A stretch of DNA of 64,000 nt from an uncultured Prevotellaceae bacterium. Its GTDB lineage: Bacteria > Bacteroidota > Bacteroidia > Bacteroidales > Bacteroidaceae. Numbering within the stretch: position 1 is the first letter of the stretch; every line of letters starts with the position of its first letter. Both the position numbers and the translations under genes were made by a program. The notes beneath the pieces are model-generated. The model saw only the letters and a program-made list of their open reading frames with translations. It searched no databases and was not told the origin of the DNA. Location: contig CAMVAT010000013.1 in NCBI GenBank assembly GCA_947165505.1, forward strand, positions 16,948-80,947, written 5' to 3'. Shown piece after piece: positions 8,398-17,333 of this stretch.

Positions 8398-9717
8398 TTA
8401 TTTCGCATAGAGAGCCACGATGGTCTCGTACTTCTCCTGCTTGCCAGAGGTCTGCTTGGGCTCGCCGACCTTCTTGCCATACTCATACACCTGTTCGAGT
8501 GTGAGCTTGCCATCCTCGAAGTCCTTGCCGATGCCCTCGTCGAACGAAGCATAGCGAGCCTTCTTCATTGCGGGCAGTTCGCTCTCCTCAAGGATAGCGG
8601 CAGCATTGATGAGTGCGCGTGCCATGGCATCCATACCGCTGATGTGGGCGATGAAGAGGTCTTCGAGGTCGGTGGAGTTGCGACGGATCTTCGCGTCGAA
8701 GTTGGTACCGCCATTGCCCAGTCCGCCGTTGCGGATGATCTCCATCATCGCCTGCGTGAGCTCGTAGTTGTCGATGGGGAACTGGTCGGTGTCCCATCCG
8801 TTCTGAGCGTCGCCGCGGTTGGCGTCGATGCTGCCGAGCATGCCGGCATCGACAGCGCAAGCCAGCTCATGCTCGAAGGTGTGTCCAGCGAGCGTGGCAT
8901 GGTTGACCTCAATGTTCACCTTGAAGTCTTTGTCGAGGTTGTGGGCGCGGAGGAAGCCGATGACCGTCTCGGTATCCACATCATACTGGTGCTTGCTGGG
9001 CTCCATGGGTTTGGGTTCGATGAGGAAGGTGCCATGGAATCCCTTGCTGCGGGCATAGTCGCGAGCCATGGTGAGCATCTGTGCCATGTGCTCCTTCTCG
9101 CGTTTCTGGTCGGTATTGAGCAGGCTCATGTAGCCCTCGCGTCCGCCCCAGAACACATAGTTCTGACCGCCGAGCTTGATGGTAGCGTCGATGGCGTTCT
9201 TGATTTGCACGATGGCGCGGGCCACGACGTCGAAGTCGGGGTTGGTACTGGCGCCATTGGCATAACGTTTGTTGCCGAACACGTTGGCGGTGCCCCAGAG
9301 CAGTTTGATGGCAGGATACTCCTTCATCTTCTCCTGGGCATAGTCGGTGATGGCCTTCATGCGAGCCTCGTACTCCTCGACAGTAGCGCCCTCGTCAACG
9401 AGGTCGACATCGTGGAAGCAGAAATACTCGATACCGAGTTTGTCCATGATTTCGAACCCGGCATCCATCTTGTCCTTGGCACGCTGCACAGCGTCCTCGG
9501 CCTTGTCCCACTCATAGCTGCGGGTCTGTCCGCCGAACTGGTCGGCACTGGCGCCTCCGAGGGTATGCCACCAAGCCATGGCGAACTTGAGCCAGTCTTT
9601 CATTTTCTTGCCCATGACCACCTTTTCAGGCTCATAGTAGTGGAAAGCCATTACGTTTTTGCTATCTTTTCCTTCGAAAGGAATTTTACCAGTAAACGGG
9701 AAATATTCTTTTGCCAT
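8398..9717 (-). CDS. xylA: Xylose isomerase
   Basis: Interconverts D-xylose and D-xylulose in the cytoplasm, the first step of bacterial xylose use. The length of 439 residues is typical of class II (long) enzymes. Active-site segments are clear: catalytic His/Asp in 'FCFHDVDLVDEG', 'VFWGGREGY', the Glu/Lys metal and substrate site in 'FLIEPKPMEPSKHQYD', 'NIEVNHATLAGH', and the metal site 'GSIDANRGDAQNGWDTDQFP'. xylB lies upstream on the same strand, separated by 195 bases full of repeats, so they are probably one transcription unit. Confidence 0.97.
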   Translation of the reverse strand: MAKEYFPFTGKIPFEGKDSKNVMAFHYYEPEKVVMGKKMKDWLKFAMAWWHTLGGASADQFGGQTRSYEWDKAEDAVQRAKDKMDAGFEIMDKLGIEYFCFHDVDLVDEGATVEEYEARMKAITDYAQEKMKEYPAIKLLWGTANVFGNKRYANGASTNPDFDVVARAIVQIKNAIDATIKLGGQNYVFWGGREGYMSLLNTDQKREKEHMAQMLTMARDYARSKGFHGTFLIEPKPMEPSKHQYDVDTETVIGFLRAHNLDKDFKVNIEVNHATLAGHTFEHELACAVDAGMLGSIDANRGDAQNGWDTDQFPIDNYELTQAMMEIIRNGGLGNGGTNFDAKIRRNSTDLEDLFIAHISGMDAMARALINAAAILEESELPAMKKARYASFDEGIGKDFEDGKLTLEQVYEYGKKVGEPKQTSGKQEKYETIVALYAK

Positions 9718-9731
9718 TGCTGATTATAATT

Positions 9732-9779
9732 AAAAAATTAGAACATTATAAAATTAAAACATTAAAAAATTAAAGAATA
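9732..9779. repeat. 16-base AT-rich tandem repeat before xylA
   Basis: Three imperfect 16-base copies (AAAAAATTAGAACATT, ATAAAATTAAAACATT, AAAAAATTAAAGAATA) lie directly upstream of the xylA start, in its leader. Confidence 0.75.
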
Positions 9780-9806
9780 TGGATGATGAGGCAGATTCAG
9801 AGGTGC

Positions 9807-9826
9807 GGACAGGGCACGCCCTGTCC
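9807..9826. repeat. Hairpin GGACAGGGC/GCCCTGTCC in the xylB-xylA gap
   Basis: A perfect 9-bp stem with a 2-base loop. The motif TAGGGACA(A/G)GGC recurs in the hairpin at 32232-32274, suggesting a dispersed repeat family. It could also process or attenuate the xylB-xylA message. Confidence 0.6.
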
Positions 9827-9870
9827 CTACATGCAAGTGAAGTATTATTCACTGTCGTTCAACAACTCGT

Positions 9871-9916
9871 CTCTTACCTCTTACCTCTCACCTCTAAAGA
9901 GCCTCTTACCTCTTAT
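9871..9916 (-). repeat. Heptamer repeat at the 3' end of xylB
   Basis: In xylB sense the unit is GTAAGAG, with variants GTGAGAG and ATAAGAG, in two blocks around 'GCTCTTTAGAG'. It overlaps the xylB stop codon at 9913-9915. The same word is found at 52986-53013. Confidence 0.85.
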
Positions 9917-11409
9917 TTAATGATCCGCTCCAGCTGTTCTTTCCATGCGGCGTATGCGGCGAGGTATGCCTGACGGTTTTTCTCGTCGGGTGCGATAACC
10001 GCCAGTTTCTTCAATGTGGCGAAAGCCTCGTCGTGGTCTTTATAGATGCCGCAACCCATGCCGGCACCCTTGGCAGCACCCACGCTACCGTCGGTCTCGT
10101 AGAGTTCGATGGTGGCTCCGCTGACGCCGGCGAGCGTGTCGCGGAAGAGGGGGCTGAGGAACATATTGGCCTTGCCGGCGTGAATCTTACGGATATCCAT
10201 GCCCATCTGCTGCATCACCTCCATGCCATAGCAGAAGCTGAAGACGATGCCCTCTTGTGCAGCGCGCATGAGGTGCGCCTTGCCGTGCTTGTTGAAGTTG
10301 ACGCCATGTATGGAGCAGCCCACCTCGCGGTTTTCGAGCACGCGCTCAGCACCGTTGCCGAAGGGTATGATGGTGACGCCCTCGCTGCCAATGGGCACAC
10401 TGTCGTTGAGCGTGTTCATGTCAGCGTATGAGATGCCTTCGGGAGCGATGGTACGGCGCACCCATGCGTTGAGGATACCCGTGCCGTTGATGCAGAGGAG
10501 CACACCGAGACGGTTGAGGTCTTGGGTATAGTTGACGTGTGCGAAGGTGTTGACACGGCTCTTGGGGTCGTAGTTGGTCTCGCCGAGCACGCCATAAACC
10601 ACGCCTGATGTGCCGGCGGTGGAAGCGATCTCGCCCGGGTTGAACACATTGAGCGACAGGGCGTTGTTAGGTTGGTCGCCGCCACGGTATGAGATGGGCG
10701 TGCCCTCTTTGAGTCCGAGTTCGCGGGCTGCCTCGGCGCACACTTCGCTCTGGATGCTGAAGGTGGGCACGATATCGGGTATGACAGATGAGCCGAACCC
10801 GTAATAATCGAGCAGGAACTGAGCTACTTTTTTCTCTTTGAAGTCCCACATCATGCCTTCGCTCAGTCCGCTGATGGTGGTGTTGGCCACGCCGCTGAGG
10901 CGCATGGCGATATAGTCGCCGGGAAGCATGATCTTGTCGATGCGCTCAAAGAGTTCGGGTTCGTTCTCCTTGACCCAAGCCAACTTAGCCGCGGTGAAGT
11001 TACCGGGTGAGTTGAGCAGGTGTCCGAGGCACTTCTCTGCCCCGAGGTCGTTGAACGCCTTCTCGCCGTAAGGCACCGCTCTGGAGTCGCACCAGATGAT
11101 AGCCGGGCGCAGCACCTGCTGATTCTTGTCCACGCACACCAATCCGTGCATCTGATAAGAGATACCGATCGCCTTGATTTCGTCGGCAGTGGCGCCCGTC
11201 TCGGCCATGATTTTCTTTAAGCTCAACTTAGCGTTGTCCCACCACATCTGCGGGTCTTGCTCAGCCCATCCAGCCTTGACGGCGGTAATAGGAGCCTCAC
11301 GCTCGGGGAAGAAAGCGGATGCCGCGCATGCACCGCTGTCGGCATCGACCAATGATGCCTTCACAGAACTGCTACCGACATCAAATCCTAATAAATATCT
11401 GTTAGCCAT
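9913..11409 (-). CDS. xylB: Xylulokinase
   Basis: Phosphorylates D-xylulose to xylulose 5-phosphate for the pentose phosphate pathway. At 498 residues it is the normal FGGY-kinase length. It shows the N-terminal phosphate-binding 'LLGFDVGSSSVKASLVD', the substrate segment 'ISYQMHGLVCVDKNQ', 'IIWCDSRAVPYG', and the C-terminal ATPase 'IASTAGTSGVVYGV' and 'GGDQPNN' regions. It sits immediately upstream of xylA. The last codons run into a heptamer repeat. No standard promoter was recognised upstream. Confidence 0.95.
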   Translation of the reverse strand: MANRYLLGFDVGSSSVKASLVDADSGACAASAFFPEREAPITAVKAGWAEQDPQMWWDNAKLSLKKIMAETGATADEIKAIGISYQMHGLVCVDKNQQVLRPAIIWCDSRAVPYGEKAFNDLGAEKCLGHLLNSPGNFTAAKLAWVKENEPELFERIDKIMLPGDYIAMRLSGVANTTISGLSEGMMWDFKEKKVAQFLLDYYGFGSSVIPDIVPTFSIQSEVCAEAARELGLKEGTPISYRGGDQPNNALSLNVFNPGEIASTAGTSGVVYGVLGETNYDPKSRVNTFAHVNYTQDLNRLGVLLCINGTGILNAWVRRTIAPEGISYADMNTLNDSVPIGSEGVTIIPFGNGAERVLENREVGCSIHGVNFNKHGKAHLMRAAQEGIVFSFCYGMEVMQQMGMDIRKIHAGKANMFLSPLFRDTLAGVSGATIELYETDGSVGAAKGAGMGCGIYKDHDEAFATLKKLAVIAPDEKNRQAYLAAYAAWKEQLERIIK

Positions 11410-11479
11410 AAAAAAATAAATATGAGTATATGAATGATTTTTATATAATACGCGTTAGAAATGTTTTTCCCCAACATAA

Positions 11480-11519
11480 GGGAAGTTAAGGGAAGTTAAA
11501 GGGAAGTGAAAGGGGAGTG
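11480..11519. repeat. GGGAAGTTAA tandem repeat upstream of xylB
   Basis: Four 9-11-base variants of GGGAAGT(T/G)AA lie between the 111-residue protein gene and xylB. Confidence 0.7.
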
Positions 11520-11537
11520 AAAATAATATGCTGTCAT

Positions 11538-11873
11538 TTAGTCGAAGAGGCCAAGAGTCAGGTCAACGGTATTTGAATGATCCTCTTCTTGCTGCGCTGT
11601 CTGGTTGTCAGATTCAAACTGCATGATGAGTTGTCCGACCTTTTTAGATTGTTTATTCAGCCGATACACGCCCCACTTCACTTTTTCCACCAAGGGTTCT
11701 TCGGTCTTTGTGTTTTTCATGAGGAAGGCGAGCACAGCCTGATGAATCTCTTCGAAGCTATGTGTCTCGAAGAGAGAATTGCAGTCGTTATAGACATGTC
11801 GGGCTATTTTAGCCACTTTCAATCCTTTATCGCCTGCATCGTTGAGTATAGCCAATATCTGTCTTTCGTACAT
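11538..11873 (-). CDS. Small winged-helix protein (HARE-HTH-like)
   Basis: A 111-residue protein. Residues 1-75 ('QILAILNDAGDKGLKVAKIA ...' then 'EEPLVEKVKWGVYRLN') have the helix-helix-helix-wing pattern of HARE-HTH/winged-helix domains, and the tail is Gln/Glu/Asp rich. A DNA-linked role is likely but unproven. The only plausible start (11873) lies 8 bases after a 14-bp perfect hairpin, so expression probably depends on read-through from the upstream gene. Confidence 0.75.
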   Translation of the reverse strand: MYERQILAILNDAGDKGLKVAKIARHVYNDCNSLFETHSFEEIHQAVLAFLMKNTKTEEPLVEKVKWGVYRLNKQSKKVGQLIMQFESDNQTAQQEEDHSNTVDLTLGLFD

Positions 11874-11881
11874 AATTGAAC

Positions 11882-11920
11882 AAAGAGGGCTGGTATGTAT
11901 AAAACTTACCAGCCCTCTTT
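11882..11920 (-). terminator. Strong hairpin between the two winged-helix genes
   Basis: AAAGAGGGCTGGTA at 11882-11895 pairs perfectly with TACCAGCCCTCTTT at 11907-11920. It ends the 94-residue gene and sits right against the start of the next one, so it may be an attenuator. Confidence 0.75.
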
Positions 11921-11937
11921 TGTTTTATGATGCTTAT

Positions 11938-12222
11938 TTAAGCCAATGCGATTTTTTCAGCGTCATCCTTCACTTTACCTTCTTTGAGGAGCCATCCGAT
12001 ACCGAGCAGAGCCTCTTCTTCAGTGATTTTAGCCTGTTTAGCGATTTCTTTCACAGAAAGAGCTTTCTCAGCGGTAGCGAGAGCCTGATAAACGTCACCA
12101 GCCTTGAAGCCGACGTTCTCAGCATTGATTACTAACTCCACCTTTTTCACTGTCTTCTTAGCAGGGGCCTTTTTGGCTGCTGCCTTCGGAGCTGCCTCCT
12201 TTGTTGCTTTCTTTTCTGCCAT
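11938..12222 (-). CDS. Small winged-helix protein with Lys/Ala-rich tail (DUF2582-like)
   Basis: A 94-residue protein. The N-terminal 30 residues are a histone-like Ala/Lys-rich stretch ('KKATKEAAPKAAAKKAPAKK'). Residues 31-94 form a compact winged-helix of the DUF2582 type ('FKAGDVYQALATAEKALSVK', 'LLGIGWLLKEGKV'). The basic tail plus helix-turn-helix suggests a nucleoid or DNA-binding role (inference). It has a full promoter upstream and a strong terminator downstream. Confidence 0.85.
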   Translation of the reverse strand: MAEKKATKEAAPKAAAKKAPAKKTVKKVELVINAENVGFKAGDVYQALATAEKALSVKEIAKQAKITEEEALLGIGWLLKEGKVKDDAEKIALA

Positions 12223-12285
12223 AATTTTTTAGTAAACTTATAATTCTTAGTAGGATACTTGTAACAAATCCTTTTAAATCGTGTG

Positions 12286-12317
12286 CAAAATTAGTGCACT
12301 TTGATTGAAGAATCAAA
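12286..12317 (-). promoter_or_regulatory. Promoter of the 94-residue winged-helix gene
   Basis: Minus-strand TTTG (12317-12314), 20-base spacer, TAATTTTG (12293-12286). GTGC/GCAC arms at 12283-12299 surround the -7 box and could be an operator. Confidence 0.7.
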
Positions 12318-12413
12318 TATTTTTACCAAAAAAATCAACTTCTCACGAAGGTTATCAGGCAGAACACCGAATTTCTTGATTTACATCAACCCAACATGGT
12401 CAAAATCAGCTGG

Positions 12414-14177
12414 TTATTGTTGGTTGGGCATCACTTTAATCAATAGTTCGTCGAGCTGTTTTTGGTCGATGGCAGAAGGTGCGTCGAGCATGACATCACG
12501 CCCGGAATTGTTTTTCGGGAACGCGATGCAGTCGCGAATAGAGTCGAGTCCGGCCATGATAGACACGAAGCGGTCGAGTCCGAAGGCGAGTCCGGCATGA
12601 GGCGGTGCTCCATACTTGAACGCGTTGATGAGGAATCCGAATTGTGCCATGGCCCTCTCGGGAGTGAATCCGAGAATCTTGAACATCTTCTCTTGCAGTT
12701 TGCCGTCGTGGATACGGAGCGAACCGCCACCGAGCTCCACGCCATTGCAGACGAAGTCGTAGGCTTTGGCACGCACCCGCTCAGGATGTTCTTCGAGCAG
12801 GGGGATGTCATCAGGATTGGGCATGGTGAAGGGGTGGTGTGTGGACATGAGCCGCTGCTCCTCGTCGCTCCACTCAAAGAGCGGGAAGTCGATGATCCAG
12901 AGGCACTCGAAGCGATCTTTATCGCGCAGTCCCAGGCGGTCGCCCATCTCCAGTCGCAGCGAGCAGAGCTGTGTGCGTGTCTTATTGGCATTGTCGCCGC
13001 TGAGTATGAGTACGAGGTCGCCGTCCTTGGCTCCCGTCTTCTCTTTCAGTTTCGCCCAGACCTCTGGCGTATAGAATTTGTCGATGCTCGACTTGACCGT
13101 ACCATCCTCATTGAATTTGACATATACCAAGCCTTTGGCACCCACTTGCGGCCGTTTGACGAAGTCGGTGAGCTGGTCGAGCTGTTTGCGGGTGTAGTTG
13201 GCGCAGCCCGGCACGCAGATGCCGCCGATATAGGCAGCGCTGTCGAAGACAGAGAAAGTGCCTGTGCCTTTGAGCACGTCCATCAGTTCGACGAACTCCA
13301 TGCCGAAGCGCAGGTCGGGCTTGTCGGATCCGAAACGTCGCATGGCCTCGTGCCACGTCATCTGCTGCAGTTTCGCAGGCAGTTGCACGCCTCTTACCTC
13401 TTTAAATAAGTGGCGGGCCATATCCTCGAAAAGGTTGATGACATCATCCTGCTCTACGAATGACATCTCACAGTCAATCTGAGTGAATTCCGGCTGGCGG
13501 TCGGCCCGAAGGTCTTCGTCGCGGAAGCACTTAGCAATTTGGAAATAGCGGTCGAAGCCGCTGACCATGAGCAGTTGCTTGAGTGTCTGCGGACTCTGCG
13601 GCAGGGCATAGAACTGTCCGGGGTTCATGCGTGAGGGCACCACGAAGTCGCGCGCGCCCTCGGGCGTAGAACCGATGAGGATAGGTGTCTCCACCTCGAT
13701 GAAGTCTCTTGCATCCAAGAAATTACGGATGAGGATGGTCATGCGGTGCCGCAGTTCCAGGTTTTTCCTCACGGCCGTTCTTCTGAGGTCCAGGTAGCGG
13801 TATTTCATGCGGATGTCGTCGCCGCCGTCGGAATTGTCTTCGATGGTGAAGGGCGGTGTGAGGCTTTCGCTGAGCACATTGAGCTGCGAGGCGATGATCT
13901 CGATATCGCCCGTGGGCAGGTTATTGTTTTTGCTTTGGCGTTCCTCGACCGTACCTTTGACCTGGATGCAGTATTCGCGTCCGAGTTTGTTAGCCTTTTC
14001 GCACAACTCTTTATCGACAGCCTCGTTGAATACCAGCTGTGTGATGCCATATCTGTCGCGCAGGTCCACGAAGGTCATGCCACCCATCTTTCTGGTGCGC
14101 TGCACCCATCCGGCGAGAGTGACCTGTCGTCCTGCGTCGGAGAGCCTCAATTCCCCACAAGTGTTAGTTCTGTACAT
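12414..14177 (-). CDS. aspS: Aspartyl-tRNA synthetase
   Basis: Class II synthetase charging tRNA-Asp. The 587-residue length matches the bacterial type with an OB-fold anticodon domain (about 1-110, '[20 protein letters not shown]'), catalytic motif 2 '[18 protein letters not shown]', an inserted GAD domain in the middle, and motif 3 '[15 protein letters not shown]'. It lies 31 bp downstream of rny on the same strand, so it is probably cotranscribed with zapA-rny. The stop is a few bases after 'LIKVMPNQQ'. Confidence 0.97.
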   Translation of the reverse strand: MYRTNTCGELRLSDAGRQVTLAGWVQRTRKMGGMTFVDLRDRYGITQLVFNEAVDKELCEKANKLGREYCIQVKGTVEERQSKNNNLPTGDIEIIASQLNVLSESLTPPFTIEDNSDGGDDIRMKYRYLDLRRTAVRKNLELRHRMTILIRNFLDARDFIEVETPILIGSTPEGARDFVVPSRMNPGQFYALPQSPQTLKQLLMVSGFDRYFQIAKCFRDEDLRADRQPEFTQIDCEMSFVEQDDVINLFEDMARHLFKEVRGVQLPAKLQQMTWHEAMRRFGSDKPDLRFGMEFVELMDVLKGTGTFSVFDSAAYIGGICVPGCANYTRKQLDQLTDFVKRPQVGAKGLVYVKFNEDGTVKSSIDKFYTPEVWAKLKEKTGAKDGDLVLILSGDNANKTRTQLCSLRLEMGDRLGLRDKDRFECLWIIDFPLFEWSDEEQRLMSTHHPFTMPNPDDIPLLEEHPERVRAKAYDFVCNGVELGGGSLRIHDGKLQEKMFKILGFTPERAMAQFGFLINAFKYGAPPHAGLAFGLDRFVSIMAGLDSIRDCIAFPKNNSGRDVMLDAPSAIDQKQLDELLIKVMPNQQ

Positions 14178-14208
14178 ATTGATTTAAGTAAGATAGAAGG
14201 TTTGCGAT

Positions 14209-15750
14209 TTATTTCGCATACGCCACGGAACGAGTCTCGCGTATGACGGTGATTTTCACTTGTCCGGGATAGGTCATCTCGGTCTGAATCTTGTTGGCGA
14301 TCTCGCCGGAGAGCGCCTCGGTCTGCTTGTCGTCCATCTTGTCGGCACCGACGATGACACGCAGTTCGCGTCCTGCCTGGATGGCGTAGGTCTTGGTGAC
14401 GCCGGGATAGCTCATGGCGATGGCCTCAAGGTCGTTGAGGCGCTTGATGTAAGCCTCGACAATCTCGCGTCGGGCACCGGGACGAGCGCCTGAGATAGCG
14501 TCGCACACCTGCACGATGGGAGCGAGCAGCGTGTTCATCTCCATCTCGTCGTGGTGAGCGCCTATGGCATTGCAAATATCGGGTTTCTCCTTGTATTTCT
14601 CAGCGATCTTGGCACCGTAGAGGGCGTGGGGCAGTTCGCTCTCCTCGTCGGGCACCTTACCGATATCGTGCAGCAGTCCGGCACGTTTCGCTTTCTTGGG
14701 GTTCAGGCCCAGTTCGGATGCCATGACGGCACAGAGGTTGGCCGTCTCGCGTGCGTGCTGCAAGAGGTTCTGTCCGTACGACGAGCGGTACTTCATCTTT
14801 CCGATGATACGGATGAGCTCGGGATGCAGTCCGTGTATGCCCAGGTCGATAGCCGTGCGTTTGCCGGTTTCGATGACCTCGTTCTCGATTTGTTTCTTCA
14901 CCTTGGCCACCACCTCTTCGATACGTGCGGGGTGGATACGTCCGTCGGCCACGAGCTGGTGCAGCGCTAGGCGGCACACCTCGCGACGAATGGGGTCGAA
15001 GGCCGAGATGACGATTGCCTCGGGGGTGTCGTCGACCACGATTTCCACGCCGGCAGCCGCCTCGAGTGCGCGGATGTTGCGTCCTTCACGACCGATGATA
15101 CGTCCTTTCACCTCGTCGTTGTCGATATGGAAGATGCTGACGGAGTTTTCGATGGCCGTCTCAGTAGCCACTCGCTGTATGGTCTGTATGACGATTTTCT
15201 TCGCCTGTGCGTTGGCATTGAGTTTCGCCTCGTCGATGATTTCGTTGATGTAAGACGCGGCATCGGTGCGCGCCTCATCTTTCAGGCTCTCTACAAGCCG
15301 CTGTTTGGCCTCTTCGGCGCTAAGCCCGGAGAGTTCCTCGAGTTTTTCGCGCTCTTTGATTTGCATTTTCTCGAGTTCCTCCTCTTTTTTAGCGAGCATT
15401 TTTTTCTCGTTGTCGATGCGCTGTTGAGCCTGCTCCACCTCTTGTTTTCTTCTTCCGAGCTCCTCTTGTCGCTGGTTGAGAGAGATTTCGCGCTGTTTGA
15501 GTCTGTTTTCCCCTTGCTGAATCTTTTGGTTTCTCTGCTGCACCTCTTTTTCGAGTTCAGCCTTTTTATTGAGGAATTTCTCTTTTACTTGGAGTTCTTT
15601 TTTCTCCTTGATGACTTCGGCCTCTTTTTCAGCCGCTTTGATACTTTCGTTATATTTTCCAGTAAGCACGTATCGGAAAATAGCGTATCCTGCCACGCCG
15701 CCAATAATTAAGGCCGCCACGGCAATGATGATAGATACTAACGTTGACAT
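14209..15750 (-). CDS. rny: Ribonuclease Y
   Basis: Membrane-anchored endoribonuclease that starts mRNA decay. The 513 residues show the standard order: an N-terminal membrane segment (about 5-27), a long Lys/Glu coiled coil (about 35-190), the KH domain ('[20 protein letters not shown]') and the HD domain with '[12 protein letters not shown]' and '[10 protein letters not shown]'. The preceding gene zapA is 52 bp away and aspS follows after 31 bp. Confidence 0.96.
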   Translation of the reverse strand: MSTLVSIIIAVAALIIGGVAGYAIFRYVLTGKYNESIKAAEKEAEVIKEKKELQVKEKFLNKKAELEKEVQQRNQKIQQGENRLKQREISLNQRQEELGRRKQEVEQAQQRIDNEKKMLAKKEEELEKMQIKEREKLEELSGLSAEEAKQRLVESLKDEARTDAASYINEIIDEAKLNANAQAKKIVIQTIQRVATETAIENSVSIFHIDNDEVKGRIIGREGRNIRALEAAAGVEIVVDDTPEAIVISAFDPIRREVCRLALHQLVADGRIHPARIEEVVAKVKKQIENEVIETGKRTAIDLGIHGLHPELIRIIGKMKYRSSYGQNLLQHARETANLCAVMASELGLNPKKAKRAGLLHDIGKVPDEESELPHALYGAKIAEKYKEKPDICNAIGAHHDEMEMNTLLAPIVQVCDAISGARPGARREIVEAYIKRLNDLEAIAMSYPGVTKTYAIQAGRELRVIVGADKMDDKQTEALSGEIANKIQTEMTYPGQVKITVIRETRSVAYAK

Positions 15751-15802
15751 GTTATTAAGATTGTATTATATATATGAAAGATTAAAAAAATTCGTTTGGC
15801 CG

Positions 15803-16114
15803 TCATTTGCTGTCATCTTTGAGAGTGTCTTCGATTTCAGAAGTAAGCTTACCGATCACATCGACCAACGCTTCAGTATCTTTCTTTTCATGTTCTCTTT
15901 GGTACATCATAGCTACATCTACGAGCACCATATACAGCATCATCTGGTCGTTGATATGGCTACGCTTAGCGATATTTGCGTAGTAGTTGACCTTTTCTGT
16001 GACCAGTTTAGCCGCATCGCGGTACAATCCCTCCTCATCGGCAAAGATGGTGATGGGGAGTTCTTGGTTGTAAACATGAAGTATAATACGTCTTTTTGCT
16101 CTTTCTTCTGCCAT
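15803..16114 (-). CDS. zapA: Cell division protein ZapA
   Basis: A 103-residue FtsZ-ring cross-linking protein. It has the ZapA pattern: an N-terminal strand region ('RRIILHVYNQELPITIFADEE'-type), 'YRDAAKLVTEKVNYYANI', and a C-terminal coiled coil. It lies 9 bp after the coiled-coil ZapB-like gene. The order zapB-like, zapA, rny agrees with other Bacteroidetes and supports the call. Confidence 0.88.
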   Translation of the reverse strand: MAEERAKRRIILHVYNQELPITIFADEEGLYRDAAKLVTEKVNYYANIAKRSHINDQMMLYMVLVDVAMMYQREHEKKDTEALVDVIGKLTSEIEDTLKDDSK

Positions 16115-16123
16115 ACGTCACAC

Positions 16124-16417
16124 TCATTTTTCACTCAGCAGAGTGATACACTTGTTGACATCTCTAATGAGCTTCGACAATCTCACCTTGGCTTTATCCA
16201 TATCTCCGTCGGTGATTTCGATCATCTTCGCCATTTTGAGCGACTGATAGTCATATTGCGCCTGCCGCAGCTCTTCTTGCAGTTTTTCGATATGCTCGCC
16301 CTGCTCTTTTATTTTTTGCATCAGTGTTTTGTTCTCCTGACGAATCTCCTGATATTGCAGAATCATCTGGCGAACTCTCGTGGTAAACACTATGATGTTT
16401 TTGTCTTCAACAGGCAT
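16124..16417 (-). CDS. Short coiled-coil protein, ZapB-like
   Basis: A 97-residue protein, strongly heptad-patterned from about residue 15 to 60 ('QYQEIRQENKTLMQKIKEQG', 'EEL'). It has no membrane segment. Placement 9 bp before zapA and the size suggest a ZapB-like partner in the FtsZ ring, but sequence alone does not prove it. It has a full promoter at 16439-16469, which probably drives zapA, rny and aspS too. Confidence 0.7.
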   Translation of the reverse strand: MPVEDKNIIVFTTRVRQMILQYQEIRQENKTLMQKIKEQGEHIEKLQEELRQAQYDYQSLKMAKMIEITDGDMDKAKVRLSKLIRDVNKCITLLSEK

Positions 16418-16438
16418 GACCTAAAAACTTCTTCGGTG

Positions 16439-16469
16439 CAAAATTAGTTGATAATTTTTAAACGGCAAA
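16439..16469 (-). promoter_or_regulatory. Promoter of the zapB-like/zapA/rny/aspS unit
   Basis: Minus-strand TTTG (16469-16466), 19-base spacer, TAATTTTG (16446-16439). Confidence 0.7.
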
Positions 16470-16473
16470 ATAA

Positions 16474-17109
16474 TCAACTATTTTTTTGCTCTTGAGCCTT
16501 TTGTCTGGGTTCTTTTTTAGCCAGCATGATGACTTGGTATGCGAAATCAGTGACCCACTTCTGCGAGAAAGCGAGCCTGTTGTTGTATTGTCTGATAGCG
16601 AGCACCGTCTTCATGACGCCGGCATCTTTGTAATCATTTTTATTAAAAATGTCGTTGACCGTTTTCTCGGTCATGGCGTACATGGTCTTCTTGAAAAACG
16701 ATGGCATTCTGAGTTTGAATTTCATCAGGTTTCCCATCAACATAAGAATGTCTTGCGAGAAGCTTTGAAACTGAATCATATAGGGCTGCACGTCTTGCAA
16801 TTTTCTGCAATTTTTCTTCAGGCTCGCATCAATTTCTTTCAGGAAGTTATCGTCAGTATTGTAAAGTTCTTTCATCATTTTTTTACACTGACTTTTCTCG
16901 CCTATGCCCAATTTATTATTGACTGTAGGCACCTTGAGCGTAGTTTTAAACGTGCGCAGATCGGGCAGCATAGCCAGGTTGGTGATTCCGAGGTTTGCTG
17001 CTAATGACGCTTGGAAATAGACTCTCACGAGGGTCATATAGTCTTCCATGCCGCCTATTTTAGTCTGCTCTTTAGACTTCTTTCCGAATAGTTTTGAGAA
17101 TATACCCAT
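16474..17109 (-). CDS. Conserved hypothetical protein, helical
   Basis: A 211-residue protein I do not recognise. The N-terminus 'MGIFSKLFGKKSKEQ' is a short amphipathic/basic segment that could bind membrane or act as a flexible start. The rest is predicted helical with many Lys and Met ('KNCRKLQDVQPYMIQFQSFS', 'FFKKTMYAMTEKTVNDIF'). It has no signal peptide and ends in a polar tail. It has its own full promoter upstream and faces away from the polysaccharide genes. Confidence 0.7.
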   Translation of the reverse strand: MGIFSKLFGKKSKEQTKIGGMEDYMTLVRVYFQASLAANLGITNLAMLPDLRTFKTTLKVPTVNNKLGIGEKSQCKKMMKELYNTDDNFLKEIDASLKKNCRKLQDVQPYMIQFQSFSQDILMLMGNLMKFKLRMPSFFKKTMYAMTEKTVNDIFNKNDYKDAGVMKTVLAIRQYNNRLAFSQKWVTDFAYQVIMLAKKEPRQKAQEQKNS

Positions 17110-17159
17110 AAGTAAAAAAAATTCAAATATTAAAACATACTGAATAAGTTCAGAGAATG

Positions 17160-17190
17160 CAAAATTACAACAAAAAGTGCGATTGACAAA
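17160..17190 (-). promoter_or_regulatory. Promoter of the 211-residue hypothetical gene
   Basis: Minus-strand TTTG (17190-17187), 19-base spacer, TAATTTTG (17167-17160). The leader is about 45 bases. Confidence 0.7.
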
Positions 17191-17291
17191 ATAAAAGGGG
17201 AAAAAGTTGAGTGTGAGAATGACTTTAGTTATATTTTAATAAAAAAAATGATTTTTCATCTTATTTTGTTCATTTGTTGTAGAAAACTTTG

Positions 17292-17299
17292 TATCTTTG
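17292..17299 (+). promoter_or_regulatory. Candidate -7 box before the polysaccharide genes
   Basis: TATCTTTG at 17292-17299. TTTG words exist at 17265 and 17273, but at 23 and 15 bases they are off the usual spacing. It excludes the alternative TTG start at 17289. Confidence 0.5.
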
Positions 17300-17333
17300 C
17301 ACGGATTTTAGAAACCCCTACGGATTTCACAAG

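Noticed and set aside
8644..9723. 359-residue plus-strand frame opposite xylA
   Set aside because: Shadow frame of a complete and conserved gene; no start context or domain.
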